Positions 1 through 7,913 of a stretch of DNA of 64,000 nt are shown in pieces. Made by a program: the position numbers and the translations under genes. The stretch comes from Promethearchaeota archaeon (GTDB lineage: Archaea; Asgardarchaeota; Lokiarchaeia; Sigyniarchaeales; SOKP01): NCBI GenBank assembly GCA_019057865.1, contig JAHLWP010000009.1, positions 1-64,000 of the forward strand, written 5' to 3'. Every line of letters begins with the position of its first letter. Within the stretch, counting starts at the first letter, position 1. The notes under the pieces were generated by a model. The model made no database searches and was not told the origin of the DNA. It saw nothing but the letters and a program-made list of their open reading frames with translations.

Positions 1-2
1 CA

Positions 3-998
3 AAATGGAGAATAGATGCGAGATATGATATTTCTAAAGCAGGGGATGCGAATCTGCACTTTACAAGTCCGAATCCTGATTTACTGAGCGAAGTGGACCC
101 TGAATTAATTTCCCAGTTCCAAACATTCTATTATAAGCAAATGAAACATGTTTATGATCTACTTACGAGTAATGCATTTAACTGGTTAGTAGCTTCAGTC
201 CCAAATGATGATTGGGCGGATAAATTATTCCCGGATATTCCTCAAGATAGGCGAGAGAGCAAACTTTGGGATATAATCTTTGAGATTTGCCGTATAAATC
301 AAGAAGATCCGATTGCTGCTTGGGAAAAACACAATGATAACCTCGTTAAACGCAGTAATTATTTAAATCAAAAGCAGTATACTGCGTTAAAATTGACTGC
401 TCCTGGGACAAATTTAATGATTGGTTTGCCTAAAGACCACTATTGGGAAGGTGGGAGGGGTATTGCTCAGAATGGTATAACTTTTACAGCTAATATACCT
501 ACTGAAGAAGTCTTTACAATGCCACATAAAGATAAAGTTGAGGGGGTTGTTAGTACTACTAAGCCAGTATATTATGGAGGGTGCACAATCGAAAATTGTC
601 GTTTAAAGTTCTCTAAAGGTCGAATAGTTGAAGCTCAAGCAGAAAAGGGGGAAGAATCCATACTTAAAACACTTGAAACAGATGAGGGGGCGCGCCAATT
701 AGGAGAAATAGCCTTAGTACCACATAGTTCGCCGATCTCCCAGTCTGGGGTACTTTTTTACAGTATGTTAATCGATGAGAATGCTTCTAATCATATCGCA
801 CTAGGTCAAGCTTACAGAGATTCATTGAAAAATGGTAAAGCATTAACTGATGAAGAATTCATGGCTGCTGGAGGCAATAATAGCCTTATCCATCTTGATT
901 TTATGATCGGTTCGGGAGAAATGGATGTAGATGGAATTTTGGAAGATGAAACCGCAGAACCAATAATGCGAAATGGAGAATGGGCTTTTGATGTATGA
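3..998 (+). CDS. M29-family aminopeptidase (aminopeptidase T-like), 5' end outside window
   Basis: Metal-dependent leucyl/aromatic aminopeptidase of peptidase family M29, cytosolic. The frame is open to the left edge of the window, so the GTG at 93 used in the ORF track is internal; codons before it continue the protein (KWRIDARYDISKAGDANLHF). About 330 residues are visible; the family is about 370-410 aa, so only the N-terminal part is missing. Family metal and active-site segments are seen in order: LGEIAL with its Glu, PHSSPIS, DENASNHIALG and the C-terminal HLDFMIG. The last 60 or so codons and the sequence downstream recur at 1921 and 3867 as fragments. A degenerate tail of a convergent PH-domain gene follows the stop. 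Family call is secure; substrate is unknown. Confidence 0.9.
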   Translation, partial: KWRIDARYDISKAGDANLHFTSPNPDLLSEVDPELISQFQTFYYKQMKHVYDLLTSNAFNWLVASVPNDDWADKLFPDIPQDRRESKLWDIIFEICRINQEDPIAAWEKHNDNLVKRSNYLNQKQYTALKLTAPGTNLMIGLPKDHYWEGGRGIAQNGITFTANIPTEEVFTMPHKDKVEGVVSTTKPVYYGGCTIENCRLKFSKGRIVEAQAEKGEESILKTLETDEGARQLGEIALVPHSSPISQSGVLFYSMLIDENASNHIALGQAYRDSLKNGKALTDEEFMAAGGNNSLIHLDFMIGSGEMDVDGILEDETAEPIMRNGEWAFDV

Positions 999-1012
999 TT
1001 TGATATTTATTT

Positions 1013-1109
1013 TTAATTCGATAATCCATTTATTAGATTGCATATTTTTTCCGGGTTTTTTGTAGATCAAACAAATGGTCTGCCAGAATGAAATGTTAAT
1101 TTTACAGAT
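1013..1109 (-). pseudogene. C-terminal remnant of PH-domain gene (repeat copy A)
   Basis: Read on the minus strand, these bases give VKLTFHSGRPFV*STKNPEKI followed by CNLINGLSN and a stop. This is nearly identical to the last 33 residues of the intact PH-domain protein at 3963-4475, but with a TGA where that gene reads TTC. Homology ends near 1109, so only the tail survives. It is convergent with the aminopeptidase, the same arrangement as at copies B and C. Confidence 0.75.
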
Positions 1110-1177
1110 GGCATATTATGATAAAGAAAAGGTGTAGCTCATTTTTCTTTGATTTGTGAAGTATCTGAGGGTATAAT

Positions 1178-1594
1178 TCAGGTAATCTTATATGACTCTA
1201 TATTTATTCCAAATTCTTGAAAATGGCGCGTGTTTCTGGTAATGATTTTATCTGCATTCAATAATTTTGCAGTCAAACCAATTATACAATCTGCTATATC
1301 AAGTAAAATTCCTTTCGCTCTTAGACTCCCTTTAAAAGCTCCAGATTCTTGGAGAATTAGAATGTTGATGGGAATTATATGAAAACCAGATAAGACTTTT
1401 TCAATTTGCTCTTTAATTTTATTATGAACGACGTTTCCCTTCTTTTCTTTAGTATATCCTAATCCATCATATAATTCAGCAATAGTAATAGCAGAAATGA
1501 ATAATGATTCTTCTTTATATTGTTTTAATAAGGTTTTTACTTGTGGTTTACCTCGCCATATGTCAATAATTACTGTAGTATCAACTAATATCAT
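1178..1594 (-). CDS. PIN-domain RNase toxin, VapC-like
   Basis: PIN-domain endoribonuclease expected to cleave RNA when freed from its antitoxin. MILVDTTVIIDIW carries the first catalytic Asp. Further acidic positions are TIAELYDGL and LDIADCIIGLTA, with a late Asn/Asp segment near ADKIITRNTRHF, the usual PIN order. I chose the ATG at 1594, two bases after the antitoxin stop, rather than the upstream ATG at 1609, because MILVDTT is the typical PIN beginning. It forms an operon with the VapB-like gene directly upstream. The target RNA is unknown. Confidence 0.85.
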   Translation of the reverse strand: MILVDTTVIIDIWRGKPQVKTLLKQYKEESLFISAITIAELYDGLGYTKEKKGNVVHNKIKEQIEKVLSGFHIIPINILILQESGAFKGSLRAKGILLDIADCIIGLTAKLLNADKIITRNTRHFQEFGINIESYKIT

Positions 1595-1596
1595 GA

Positions 1597-1863
1597 TTAA
1601 TCTTCCCATAATTCAGTAAATTTTGAAGTGGATTGAAGTGCATCGTTCTTTTTTCCCTCAATGATAGCTTTTTCAAATTCACTTAAGATTTCTTCCGAAA
1701 GATTTTTGGCAATACCAAAATGTTTCAGAGGATCTTTCTGTTGATTTAATATCAACCTTTCTATTAATTCAGAGAAACTCTCGTTCAGACCTTTTAATTT
1801 CTTCAGACTTTTGTATACATCATCCCGAATTGAAATCATTTTTGAAGTCATATCATCAACCAT
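1597..1863 (-). CDS. VapB-type antitoxin
   Basis: An 88-residue antitoxin with an N-terminal ribbon-helix-helix-like segment (MISIRDDVYKSLKKLKG...FSELIERLI), matching the archaeal VapB antitoxin pattern, and an acidic C-terminal toxin-binding tail. The ORF track starts at 1944, but the first 27 residues are low-complexity Ile/Tyr/Asn from an AT-rich promoter. The ATG at 1863 (MVDDMTSKM) or 1851 is the likely start. AT-rich TATA-like sequence (tatttatataaatatttat) lies immediately upstream. It is followed by the PIN toxin with a 2 bp gap and probably autoregulates the pair. Confidence 0.75.
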   Translation of the reverse strand: MVDDMTSKMISIRDDVYKSLKKLKGLNESFSELIERLILNQQKDPLKHFGIAKNLSEEILSEFEKAIIEGKKNDALQSTSKFTELWED

Positions 1864-1920
1864 AGAATAATAAATATTTATATAAATATTTATATCAATA
1901 GACTTATAAAATTTTTTGTT

Positions 1921-2116
1921 AAGGTCAAGCTTACAGAGATACATTGAAAAATGGTGAAGCTTTAACTGATGAAGAATTCATGCTGCTGGAGGCAATATCA
2001 GCCTTATCCATCTTGATTTTATGATTGGTTCGGGAGAAATGGATGTAGATGGAATCTTGGAAGATGATACCACAGAACCAATAATTCAAAATGGAGAATG
2101 GGCTTTTGATGTATGA
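1921..2116 (+). pseudogene. 3' fragment of M29 aminopeptidase gene (repeat copy B)
   Basis: Nearly identical to about 805-998 of the intact aminopeptidase, from ggtcaagcttacagaga to the stop. A one-base deletion (gaattcatgctgctgg against gaattcatggctgctgg) shifts the frame, so it is dead. No start and no upstream domain are present; it begins abruptly just behind the VapB promoter region. The downstream convergent PH tail was copied with it. Confidence 0.85.
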
Positions 2117-2130
2117 TTTGATCTTTATCT

Positions 2131-2222
2131 TTAATTCGATAATCCAATAATTAGATTGCATATTTTTTCCGGATTTTTTGTAGAGAAAACAAATGGTCTG
2201 CCAGAATGAAATGTTAATTTTT
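2131..2222 (-). pseudogene. C-terminal remnant of PH-domain gene (repeat copy B)
   Basis: The minus strand encodes HSGRPFVFSTKNPEKICNLI, the tail of the PH-domain protein at 3963-4475, directly convergent with the aminopeptidase fragment of copy B. Similarity ends near 2222 (aatgttaattttt, then divergent AT-rich sequence). It has no start codon or upstream domain. Confidence 0.75.
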
Positions 2223-2501
2223 CATTTAATAAATATAAAAATTAGTGAAAATAAAATGAACATTAAATTTTTAATTGTTTATTAAAATTAAATTTATATG
2301 AATAAAGGAAATGAAGATTTCCAAATCTAAGAAAAGCAATCCTCAAGTGAATTAATAATTTATAAATTTTTTTTTTATAATCCCTTATTGAAATTTTCGA
2401 TTCTCACTGTTTCTACTTAGAATATAGTATGGACATTTAATAGATGTAATAAGGTTGGAATAATTGTATAAATTAAAATTAAAATTAAAGATGATGTAAA
2501 G

Positions 2502-3041
2502 ATGAGTTTAGTATGTAGCAATTGTGGAATAAAAATAGAGACTGTACCTCTACAATGCGGACAAAGTGTTACTATTAACAATGAAACCAACAAATGGGAA
2601 TGTGACATGGGAAGATGTGGAGTAATTTCGTTTGATAATTTTCTCTGTGAAAATTGTTGTATCAACAGTAGTATAATGGAAATCTTTCATGGATTTGAGC
2701 GCTTATCGGAAGAAAATCTAGAATTTCGTCAAGAATTAGATAATTTAAAAACGATTATTGTTCAGACTAAATTAGAAAATCCGGATTTTGCCTATTGGGT
2801 AGAATTTGGGAACGGCAAATTTAAATTTGGAAAAGGTGAAATAAGCGGTGCAACTATTGATATTATTTGCTCTCAAAAAGTCATGAGTGATATCCTTGCT
2901 GGAAAAAAAGTTAGTTTTCGTGAATTTTTCAAGGGTACTCTTAAAATGGAAGGAGATCTTCAATATGCTGTTGTATACTTTGATTTACTTGGGTTAGCTT
3001 CAGAAATTAATAGAGAAATTGAGGTGTTGAATAATGAATAA
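2502..3041 (+). CDS. Zinc-ribbon plus SCP2-like (sterol-carrier) domain protein
   Basis: A 179-aa soluble protein. Residues 1-55 contain many Cys (5, 8, 19, 34, 39, 49, 52, 53), as CSNCG and CENCC knuckles, suggesting bound zinc. Residues 62-92 look helical. Residues 95-172 resemble SCP2 lipid-binding domains (WVEFGNGKFKFGKGE, a DIIC strand, then KGTLKMEGDLQYA and a final helix). SCP2 domains bind acyl or isoprenoid lipids in a hydrophobic tunnel; the ligand here is unknown. The stop overlaps the start of the GDPD-like gene by 8 bases, so the two are translationally coupled, suggesting a shared lipid or phosphodiester role. Confidence 0.7.
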   Translation: MSLVCSNCGIKIETVPLQCGQSVTINNETNKWECDMGRCGVISFDNFLCENCCINSSIMEIFHGFERLSEENLEFRQELDNLKTIIVQTKLENPDFAYWVEFGNGKFKFGKGEISGATIDIICSQKVMSDILAGKKVSFREFFKGTLKMEGDLQYAVVYFDLLGLASEINREIEVLNNE

Positions 3042-3786
3042 AACTTTTGTTTGGGGCCATAGGGGCTCTGGATTCATAGATATCCAAAATACTGTTGATT
3101 CATTTCACAAATCAATTGAAGTGGGAGTTGATGGCATTAAAACTGAGGCAAAATTATCTAAAGATGGCGAAATATTTTTGTGTTTTCAGCAAAGTCTAAA
3201 AAAAAATGGAGAGTATGTACCAATTAAGGATTTAGATAGTAATGAGATTAGACCCTTAAGATTAGATAATAATGAATCAATTCTAACTCTACCTGAATTT
3301 TTCAGTGAATTTCATAATTATAATATCCGCTATAATTTTGATATACGAGACCCTGAGGTTGGTATAAGAATAGTTGAAATTGCGAGAAAATTTAATTTAA
3401 TTGATAAAATTGAGATAGCGAAAACATCAATGGATTCTTTTCCACTACCTAATATCTTTTCTAAAATTAGAGAATTCGATAAAAACGTAACATTGATTAA
3501 TACTATTTTTCTAAAGCATTCTATCATTGAGAAAAAGCATCTCGAAATAGAAAGTATGAAAAAACTAAATATCCAAGGGATTAATGTGAACTATAATTTT
3601 GCTAATTTTGAATTATTTAAATTGGTAAAAGAAAATGGATTTAGATTTTATGTTTGGGGCTTACTCTTTAATAGATCAATGCAAAAATTCCTAAAGATGA
3701 ATTATAAAGGACAATCGGTAGATGCTATGATGTCAAATTTTCCTCACAGATTAGTCAAACTAAGAAACGAAATTCAAAACTACTGA
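3034..3786 (+). CDS. GDPD-fold protein with altered catalytic residues
   Basis: Glycerophosphodiester phosphodiesterase-like TIM-barrel protein, 250 aa. It keeps the HRG loop (WGHRGSG), the NTVDSF helix and the LSKDGEIF hairpin of the family. Active enzymes have IExD before this hairpin and HD after it; here those read IKTEA and FQ, so one metal-binding acid and the second catalytic His are missing. The later ExK is FDIRDP. The start ATG has a GAGGTG site 7 nt upstream inside the end of the SCP2 gene. A paralogue at 54488-55237 has the same replacements. The fold call is good; hydrolase activity is doubtful. Confidence 0.8.
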   Translation: MNKTFVWGHRGSGFIDIQNTVDSFHKSIEVGVDGIKTEAKLSKDGEIFLCFQQSLKKNGEYVPIKDLDSNEIRPLRLDNNESILTLPEFFSEFHNYNIRYNFDIRDPEVGIRIVEIARKFNLIDKIEIAKTSMDSFPLPNIFSKIREFDKNVTLINTIFLKHSIIEKKHLEIESMKKLNIQGINVNYNFANFELFKLVKENGFRFYVWGLLFNRSMQKFLKMNYKGQSVDAMMSNFPHRLVKLRNEIQNY

Positions 3787-3866
3787 GAAATTCTCTAACT
3801 AAAAAAATTTTTATTTATTTCCTATTTTTATTTATAAAATAATTTCTTGATAGGGATACCATGGGG

Positions 3867-3948
3867 AGAAATGGATGTAGATGGAATATTGGATGAGAAA
3901 AAAACAGAACCAATAATGCGAAATGGAGAATGGGCTTTTGATGTATGA
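3867..3948 (+). pseudogene. 3' fragment of M29 aminopeptidase gene (repeat copy C)
   Basis: This begins at gggagaaatggatgtagatgg and runs to the same stop (GATGTATGA) as the intact aminopeptidase, with a few substitutions (GATGAGAAAAAAACAGAACC). Only about 27 codons remain. It lies tail-to-tail with the one intact PH-domain gene, showing that the repeated unit is an aminopeptidase/PH-gene junction. Confidence 0.85.
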
Positions 3949-3962
3949 TTTGATATTTATTT

Positions 3963-4475
3963 TTAATTCGATAATCCATTTATTAGATTGCATATTTGTT
4001 CCGAATTTTTTGTAGAGAAAACAAATGGTCTGCCAGATTGAAAGGTTAATTTTACAGCCTCTCCGAAATCTGTGTTATAGGCCCATGAACCATCTACTCC
4101 AAATCGAATTCCTACTCCACCGTAAGTTCTAAAATTTGCTTTAGTTTTATCACAACTGGTTATTTTTTTTATGGGAATTCTTTTATGGTTAAAAATACCA
4201 TATGCTACTTCGATTTGATTACTGGTTAAGGTAATTTTTAACCCTCGGTAATTCCAATACATAAGAAAAATAAGCAAACTCACAGCACCGCATATAATCC
4301 CTATAAATGCCAATTCTATGGGTAAGAAAGCAGTAACTATAATCCCGAGAGAAGCAATTAATATACATGCAAATAACACTACAACTTTTATAAATCTTCC
4401 AGCTGGAACCCATTCTGTATATAATATTCCATTATTTTTTTGTGTATTATTTTCCTTAATTATCTCTATCACCAA
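3963..4475 (-). CDS. Membrane-anchored bacterial-type PH-domain protein
   Basis: A 170-aa protein with two transmembrane helices (about 28-50 and 54-74) followed by a PH-like domain (79-168) ending SGRPFVFSTKNSEQICNLI, typical of the prokaryotic PH/YdbT-like family. The domain should face the cytoplasm; its ligand is unknown. It is the only intact version in the window: its last 20-35 codons recur at 1013, 2131, 6873 and 28274. A perfect 8-bp hairpin (TTCACATT/AATGTGAA) lies about 60 bp upstream of the ATG. Confidence 0.8.
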   Translation of the reverse strand: MVIEIIKENNTQKNNGILYTEWVPAGRFIKVVVLFACILIASLGIIVTAFLPIELAFIGIICGAVSLLIFLMYWNYRGLKITLTSNQIEVAYGIFNHKRIPIKKITSCDKTKANFRTYGGVGIRFGVDGSWAYNTDFGEAVKLTFQSGRPFVFSTKNSEQICNLINGLSN

Positions 4476-4535
4476 ATTAATTTTGCGTTTTCAATTATTA
4501 TTCAATATAGTCATTTTCACCATTTTTAACTAGCT

Positions 4536-4555
4536 TTCACATTAAAAAATGTGAA
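4536..4555. promoter_or_regulatory. Perfect inverted repeat upstream of PH-domain gene
   Basis: TTCACATT-AAAA-AATGTGAA, an 8-bp perfect stem with a 4-base loop, between the PH gene start (4475, minus strand) and the end of the upstream UPF0175-like gene. It could be an operator for the PH gene or an RNA hairpin ending the toxin-antitoxin transcript. On the plus strand it is followed by a T-run, but no plus-strand gene ends here. Confidence 0.4.
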
Positions 4556-4608
4556 TAATCTTTTTTTTTTGCTCATTCTGTTCCCTCCTTCCTCTCTATA
4601 AAATTATC

Positions 4609-4896
4609 TCATAAGATTTTTTCAAAGTCATCCATAGTTAAATTAGAGGGAATACCAAGTTGAGACATCTTTAGAATGAGATCGTGCAAAGAAATTCTTG
4701 CAATTTCTGCCGCACGTTCAATGGAGATTTCCTTTATCATATATTTTTGGAGAGCAAAATTTAAACGCTCTTGCTGTAATCCTTCAATTAAGATTTTCTT
4801 TACTAATGCTGAGCGATCTAAATTTTCTTGTTCAGCAAGCTCCTCAAATTCCTTGATTAAATCTTCATCTAATCTCAAATTCATTTGTTTGGTCAT
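4609..4896 (-). CDS. RHH/UPF0175-like antitoxin
   Basis: 95 aa with an N-terminal ribbon-helix-helix (MTKQMNLRLDEDLIKEFEEL..ENLDRSALVKKIL) and a C-terminal UPF0175-type region (YMIKEISIERAAEIARISL..DLILKMSQLGIP). This combination is typical of antitoxins that accompany DUF3368/PIN-like toxins in archaea. It overlaps the toxin end by 4 bases (stop TAA at 4893, ATG at 4896). The toxin-first order is usual for this family. Confidence 0.75.
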   Translation of the reverse strand: MTKQMNLRLDEDLIKEFEELAEQENLDRSALVKKILIEGLQQERLNFALQKYMIKEISIERAAEIARISLHDLILKMSQLGIPSNLTMDDFEKIL

Positions 4897-5420
4897 TTAA
4901 TTTCCTCCGTTGAGTTATTTATATTATTTTTAATAATTTCTTTTGCTTTTTTATAGAAGAATTTTACAACTTCTGGTTTTAATGCTTTAATAAGAGCAAG
5001 CTCCTCGAATGATTTTGTAAAGTTCTCATAATCAATAACAGATTTTTTAAGAAGATCTAATAAAATTACTTCAGAAGTTTTAGGTTTTAAACCTATACTT
5101 AAAGCTAGATTTAAAGCTTTATGATCATCAGTTACAGGAACACCATCATCTTTTAGGCATATTTCTATGGTATCTTTTTCGCCTTTTCCTAAATTTTTAG
5201 TTGTAAAAAAATTCTTTAATTTATAACTACTTTCCCTGATTTTCTTTTTTTCAATATTTCTATTCAATATCTTAGCATCTTCAAATTGGTCAATTTCTTC
5301 TACTAATTCATTTTTTATAGTTTGACTAACAATAACTTCTCCTAATTTAGTAAGTTTTTCCTTTAAGTTAATTTTAGTCAAATATATTAGTGAACAAGCA
5401 TCAAAAACAAATTTTGTCAT
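4893..5420 (-). CDS. PIN-like toxin (DUF3368 type)
   Basis: 175 aa. FVFDACSLIYLTK at the start carries the first PIN Asp (D7); LGKGEKDTIEICL carries the family Glu residues, and GVPVTDDHKALNLA the later Asp pair, in the usual PIN order. Likely an RNase toxin controlled by the overlapping UPF0175-like gene. A Lys-rich C-terminus extends past the core. The assignment rests on motif order and the partner gene. Confidence 0.7.
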   Translation of the reverse strand: MTKFVFDACSLIYLTKINLKEKLTKLGEVIVSQTIKNELVEEIDQFEDAKILNRNIEKKKIRESSYKLKNFFTTKNLGKGEKDTIEICLKDDGVPVTDDHKALNLALSIGLKPKTSEVILLDLLKKSVIDYENFTKSFEELALIKALKPEVVKFFYKKAKEIIKNNINNSTEEIK

Positions 5421-5633
5421 TAATTTAAATGTAGCATCGCTAGCATTTATATCTTTTTGTTATCATTTCATAGTATTCCTTTTCTTTTTTCTGATTGAAA
5501 GATCGTCAAGAACTCTTGGAAAAAATGTAACTAATAATAATATAACTGTTGAAATTAGCGGAAAGAAAGTAAGAATTATCTTATCGAACTAACTGGTAAA
5601 TTTTTTTTACTGTATACTGTATAAAAAGAAACA

Positions 5634-6230
5634 TTAAAATTTTATCTTTTTTAACCTCTTTAATGTAGTATTTAGCCCTAATTCTTTAATTTTTCTTTCT
5701 AAAAAAGTTAAATCTATTTTTTCTTTATTTACATGAAATAATGTTAAGAAATCAATAGCATCTTGATATTCAAGTAATTCAGAATCTGGGACATCTTCTA
5801 TATTTCCTAAATATAAGATTTTACCTATCAAGACGTATTCTAAAGGTGCAATTAATAGATCTTTACTAAGAATTTTTACGTGCACTGCGTTAGTTAAAAC
5901 CTCAATTTCTCTCTGTTCTTCGGCAAATTTAATATCTAATCTTAAATAGCTTTTTTTGTCAAATACACTAATATGTGTTTTTTCTCGGTATCCTTTATAA
6001 AATTGGTCTTTCATTACATCAAATTCAAATGCTTTTAATAAATCAATTAGCTGCGGGATTTTAGAGGCATCATTCTCAATAATTAGATCAATATCTTGGG
6101 TAGTTCTAACATGACCATAATGGATTAAAGCAATTCCACCAACAATAACATATTTGATACGAATTTTTTCAAATATTTTTTCTAATCGAGATAAAATATC
6201 ATCTAATTCTGCTATGAAAATACACTCCAC
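5634..6230 (-). CDS. Nucleotidyltransferase-like toxin (AbiEii/MNT superfamily)
   Basis: 198 aa. VIVGGIALIHYGHVRTTQDIDLII holds the GG helix and the DID metal-binding pair of the polymerase-beta-type nucleotidyltransferase fold (G31-G32, D46, D48). The larger size and separate C-terminal helical part resemble the AbiEii/DUF6036-like branch rather than minimal MNT proteins. The gene overlaps the preceding 98-aa ORF by 19 bases, so the two form an operon, probably a toxin-antitoxin-like pair. The target of nucleotide transfer is unknown. Confidence 0.65.
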   Translation of the reverse strand: MECIFIAELDDILSRLEKIFEKIRIKYVIVGGIALIHYGHVRTTQDIDLIIENDASKIPQLIDLLKAFEFDVMKDQFYKGYREKTHISVFDKKSYLRLDIKFAEEQREIEVLTNAVHVKILSKDLLIAPLEYVLIGKILYLGNIEDVPDSELLEYQDAIDFLTLFHVNKEKIDLTFLERKIKELGLNTTLKRLKKIKF

Positions 6231-6508
6231 TTTTTGGCTTTTTTTAGCTTAGTAGATATTATTAAACTTGCTTTGACTTTATCCTTTACTTCTTCTATAT
6301 TCATAAGTGGAAATCTATTAAGGATTCCATCCTCTAGTAAATTAAAAGTATTATGAATAAATAAATCCGCGATTTCAAGCGGCTCTTTTTTCGTATTTAA
6401 CAATCTAAGCGCGGCTTCAATATTTTTCCGTAATTTTTCTTTTCTTATTAATAAAAGACTTTTTTGAGATATAGATGTTAATTTGCTTTTGATTGTCTTC
6501 GAGTCCAT
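6212..6508 (-). CDS. Small helical partner of nucleotidyltransferase, possible antitoxin
   Basis: 98 aa, Lys/Leu-rich and probably all-helical; I recognise no motif. It is upstream of and overlaps the nucleotidyltransferase gene, the position taken by antitoxins in AbiE-like pairs. The function is inferred from position only. Confidence 0.5.
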   Translation of the reverse strand: MDSKTIKSKLTSISQKSLLLIRKEKLRKNIEAALRLLNTKKEPLEIADLFIHNTFNLLEDGILNRFPLMNIEEVKDKVKASLIISTKLKKAKKWSVFS

Positions 6509-6872
6509 TGTATTATCTACTTAGGTGAAAATTTAATTAATATCTAATTATTATTATAATTCTTATTCTAAATATTTGATTGGTCACAGATAATTTTCAA
6601 GTAATTAATTTCAAATAATAATCTCTATATGGCCTTCATGATGAATGATGGTATTACTGTGGTCTTTATATTGCTTTAAATTTTTTGATTTTCAAATAAT
6701 GATTTTCGTGATTGGGATGAAATTCGCAGTTTCGCGGAAAGATTTGCTGAAAAACTCTAATATTATGGGTAATGGATAAAATGACGATAGATAAAGATAA
6801 GTTAAAACTAAATAATAATAGGTTAAATTCAATAATACTTTAAATTAGATTTTAGTCTAAAAGTCATTTTAA
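6509..6872. other. Gene-free stretch
   Basis: About 360 AT-rich bases between the start of the nucleotidyltransferase operon and repeat copy D. I see no convincing ORF, RNA gene or long hairpin. The AT-rich promoter of the minus-strand operon must lie in the first 100 bases. Confidence 0.4.
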
Positions 6873-6978
6873 AATTGATAATTCATGTATTAGATTGCAT
6901 ATTTTTTGTGGATTTCTTGTAGAGAAAACAAATGGTCTGCCATGTTGAAAGGTTAACTTTACAGCCTCTCCGAAATCT
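6873..6978 (-). pseudogene. C-terminal remnant of PH-domain gene (repeat copy D)
   Basis: From ttgataattcatgtattagattgc to cctctccgaaatct it matches 3966-4071 of the intact PH gene. On the minus strand it still reads DFGEAVKLT...GRPFVFSTRNPQKICNLI. It ends exactly where a headless superoxide reductase gene begins, so this copy marks a recombination junction. Confidence 0.8.
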
Positions 6979-7243
6979 AGTATCACATCCTAACACAACA
7001 GAGCATCATATAAGATGGATTGATGTTTACTTCTTACCTGAAGGAGAAAAATTTCCTTATCAGATTGGTAAATCAGAATTCTCCGCTCATGGAGCATCTT
7101 TTGATGGAGCAAATTCAAGTACTATTTATTCAGATCCAATAACCAGCCTTACATTCAAAACAGAAAAATCTGGAACAATTATTGCATTTTCTTTCTGTAA
7201 TATTCATGGATTATGGCAAAATACATTAGAACTTAAATTTTAA
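6979..7243 (+). pseudogene. Superoxide reductase (desulfoferrodoxin-type), N-terminus lost
   Basis: SHPNTTEHHIRWIDVYFLP and IAFSFCNIHGLWQNTLEL are the characteristic centre II iron-binding segments of superoxide reductase: two His from HPxxxxHxI, then Cys and His of CNxHG. The N-terminal part that carries the first His ligand (usually an EKHxP loop) is absent. The ORF at 6932 starts inside the copied PH-gene fragment, so its first 16 or so residues are foreign. Without the missing His and N-terminal strands it is probably non-functional. Confidence 0.8.
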
Positions 7244-7478
7244 CATGTTTAAATAATATTTGATTTTAATTTTTTTTATTTAAAACTAACTTTAAAAGAC
7301 TTTAGAATATTTCAATGTAAAATATTATAAAATTTATACTTTAAAGACACAATCCCAATAATGCTTTCTTTTTATTTGTAAGAAATCAGGTTTTCTTAGT
7401 CTTAATCACGGAAATAATTATTATGATAAATTTTCATATTGTAATAATAGAAATTAAATAGTTTTTGAGGTGAAATTT

Positions 7479-7826
7479 TTGTCTAAAACAAAAGAAACTG
7501 AAACAGAGATTGAAGAAAAAAAAGATAAATCGTCAAAATTAAGAGCATTTCCGCAGATTTGCGCTTTCACCAATAAAGAAGGTACTGGTTATGACATAGA
7601 AATTTATTTACCTGGAGTTGAAAAAGATACTATTGAATTGAAAATGAATAAAGACTATATCACTGTAAATGGTGAAACAGAGAGTGTTAGGTATACTGGA
7701 TCTTATAAATTATGCTGCCCAGTTGAACCTGATAAAGCAAAATCAACTTATAAAGAAGGCTTACTGAAAATCAATGTACCTTTTAAAGAGGTCGAATTGC
7801 ACACTGTTAATGTCCAAATTGAGTAA
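7479..7826 (+). CDS. Hsp20/alpha-crystallin small heat-shock protein
   Basis: ATP-independent holdase chaperone that binds unfolding proteins as oligomers in the cytoplasm. About 115 aa, with a charged N-terminal arm and an alpha-crystallin domain: YDIEIYLPGVEKDTIEL, then YITVNGE, then a C-terminal KEGLLKINVPF strand close to the family GxLxIxxP pattern. The ORF track starts at GTG 7470, but that GTG is part of a GAGGTG ribosome-binding site. A TTG at 7479, six bases after it, is the better start. No adjacent operon partners. Confidence 0.85.
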   Translation: MSKTKETETEIEEKKDKSSKLRAFPQICAFTNKEGTGYDIEIYLPGVEKDTIELKMNKDYITVNGETESVRYTGSYKLCCPVEPDKAKSTYKEGLLKINVPFKEVELHTVNVQIE

Positions 7827-7913
7827 ATCTTTTCTTTTTTTTCTTTATTTTTTTAGTAAATGTTAATCTACTCTTTATTAATTTAAAAATATATTGTTAA
7901 TTGAGGTGTAAAT

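Noticed and set aside
843-1070. ORF track entry of 75 aa on the minus strand (and its relative 1931-2161)
   Set aside because: Antisense to the aminopeptidase end and its duplicated fragment; the similarity between these two ORFs comes from the DNA duplication, not from a gene family.
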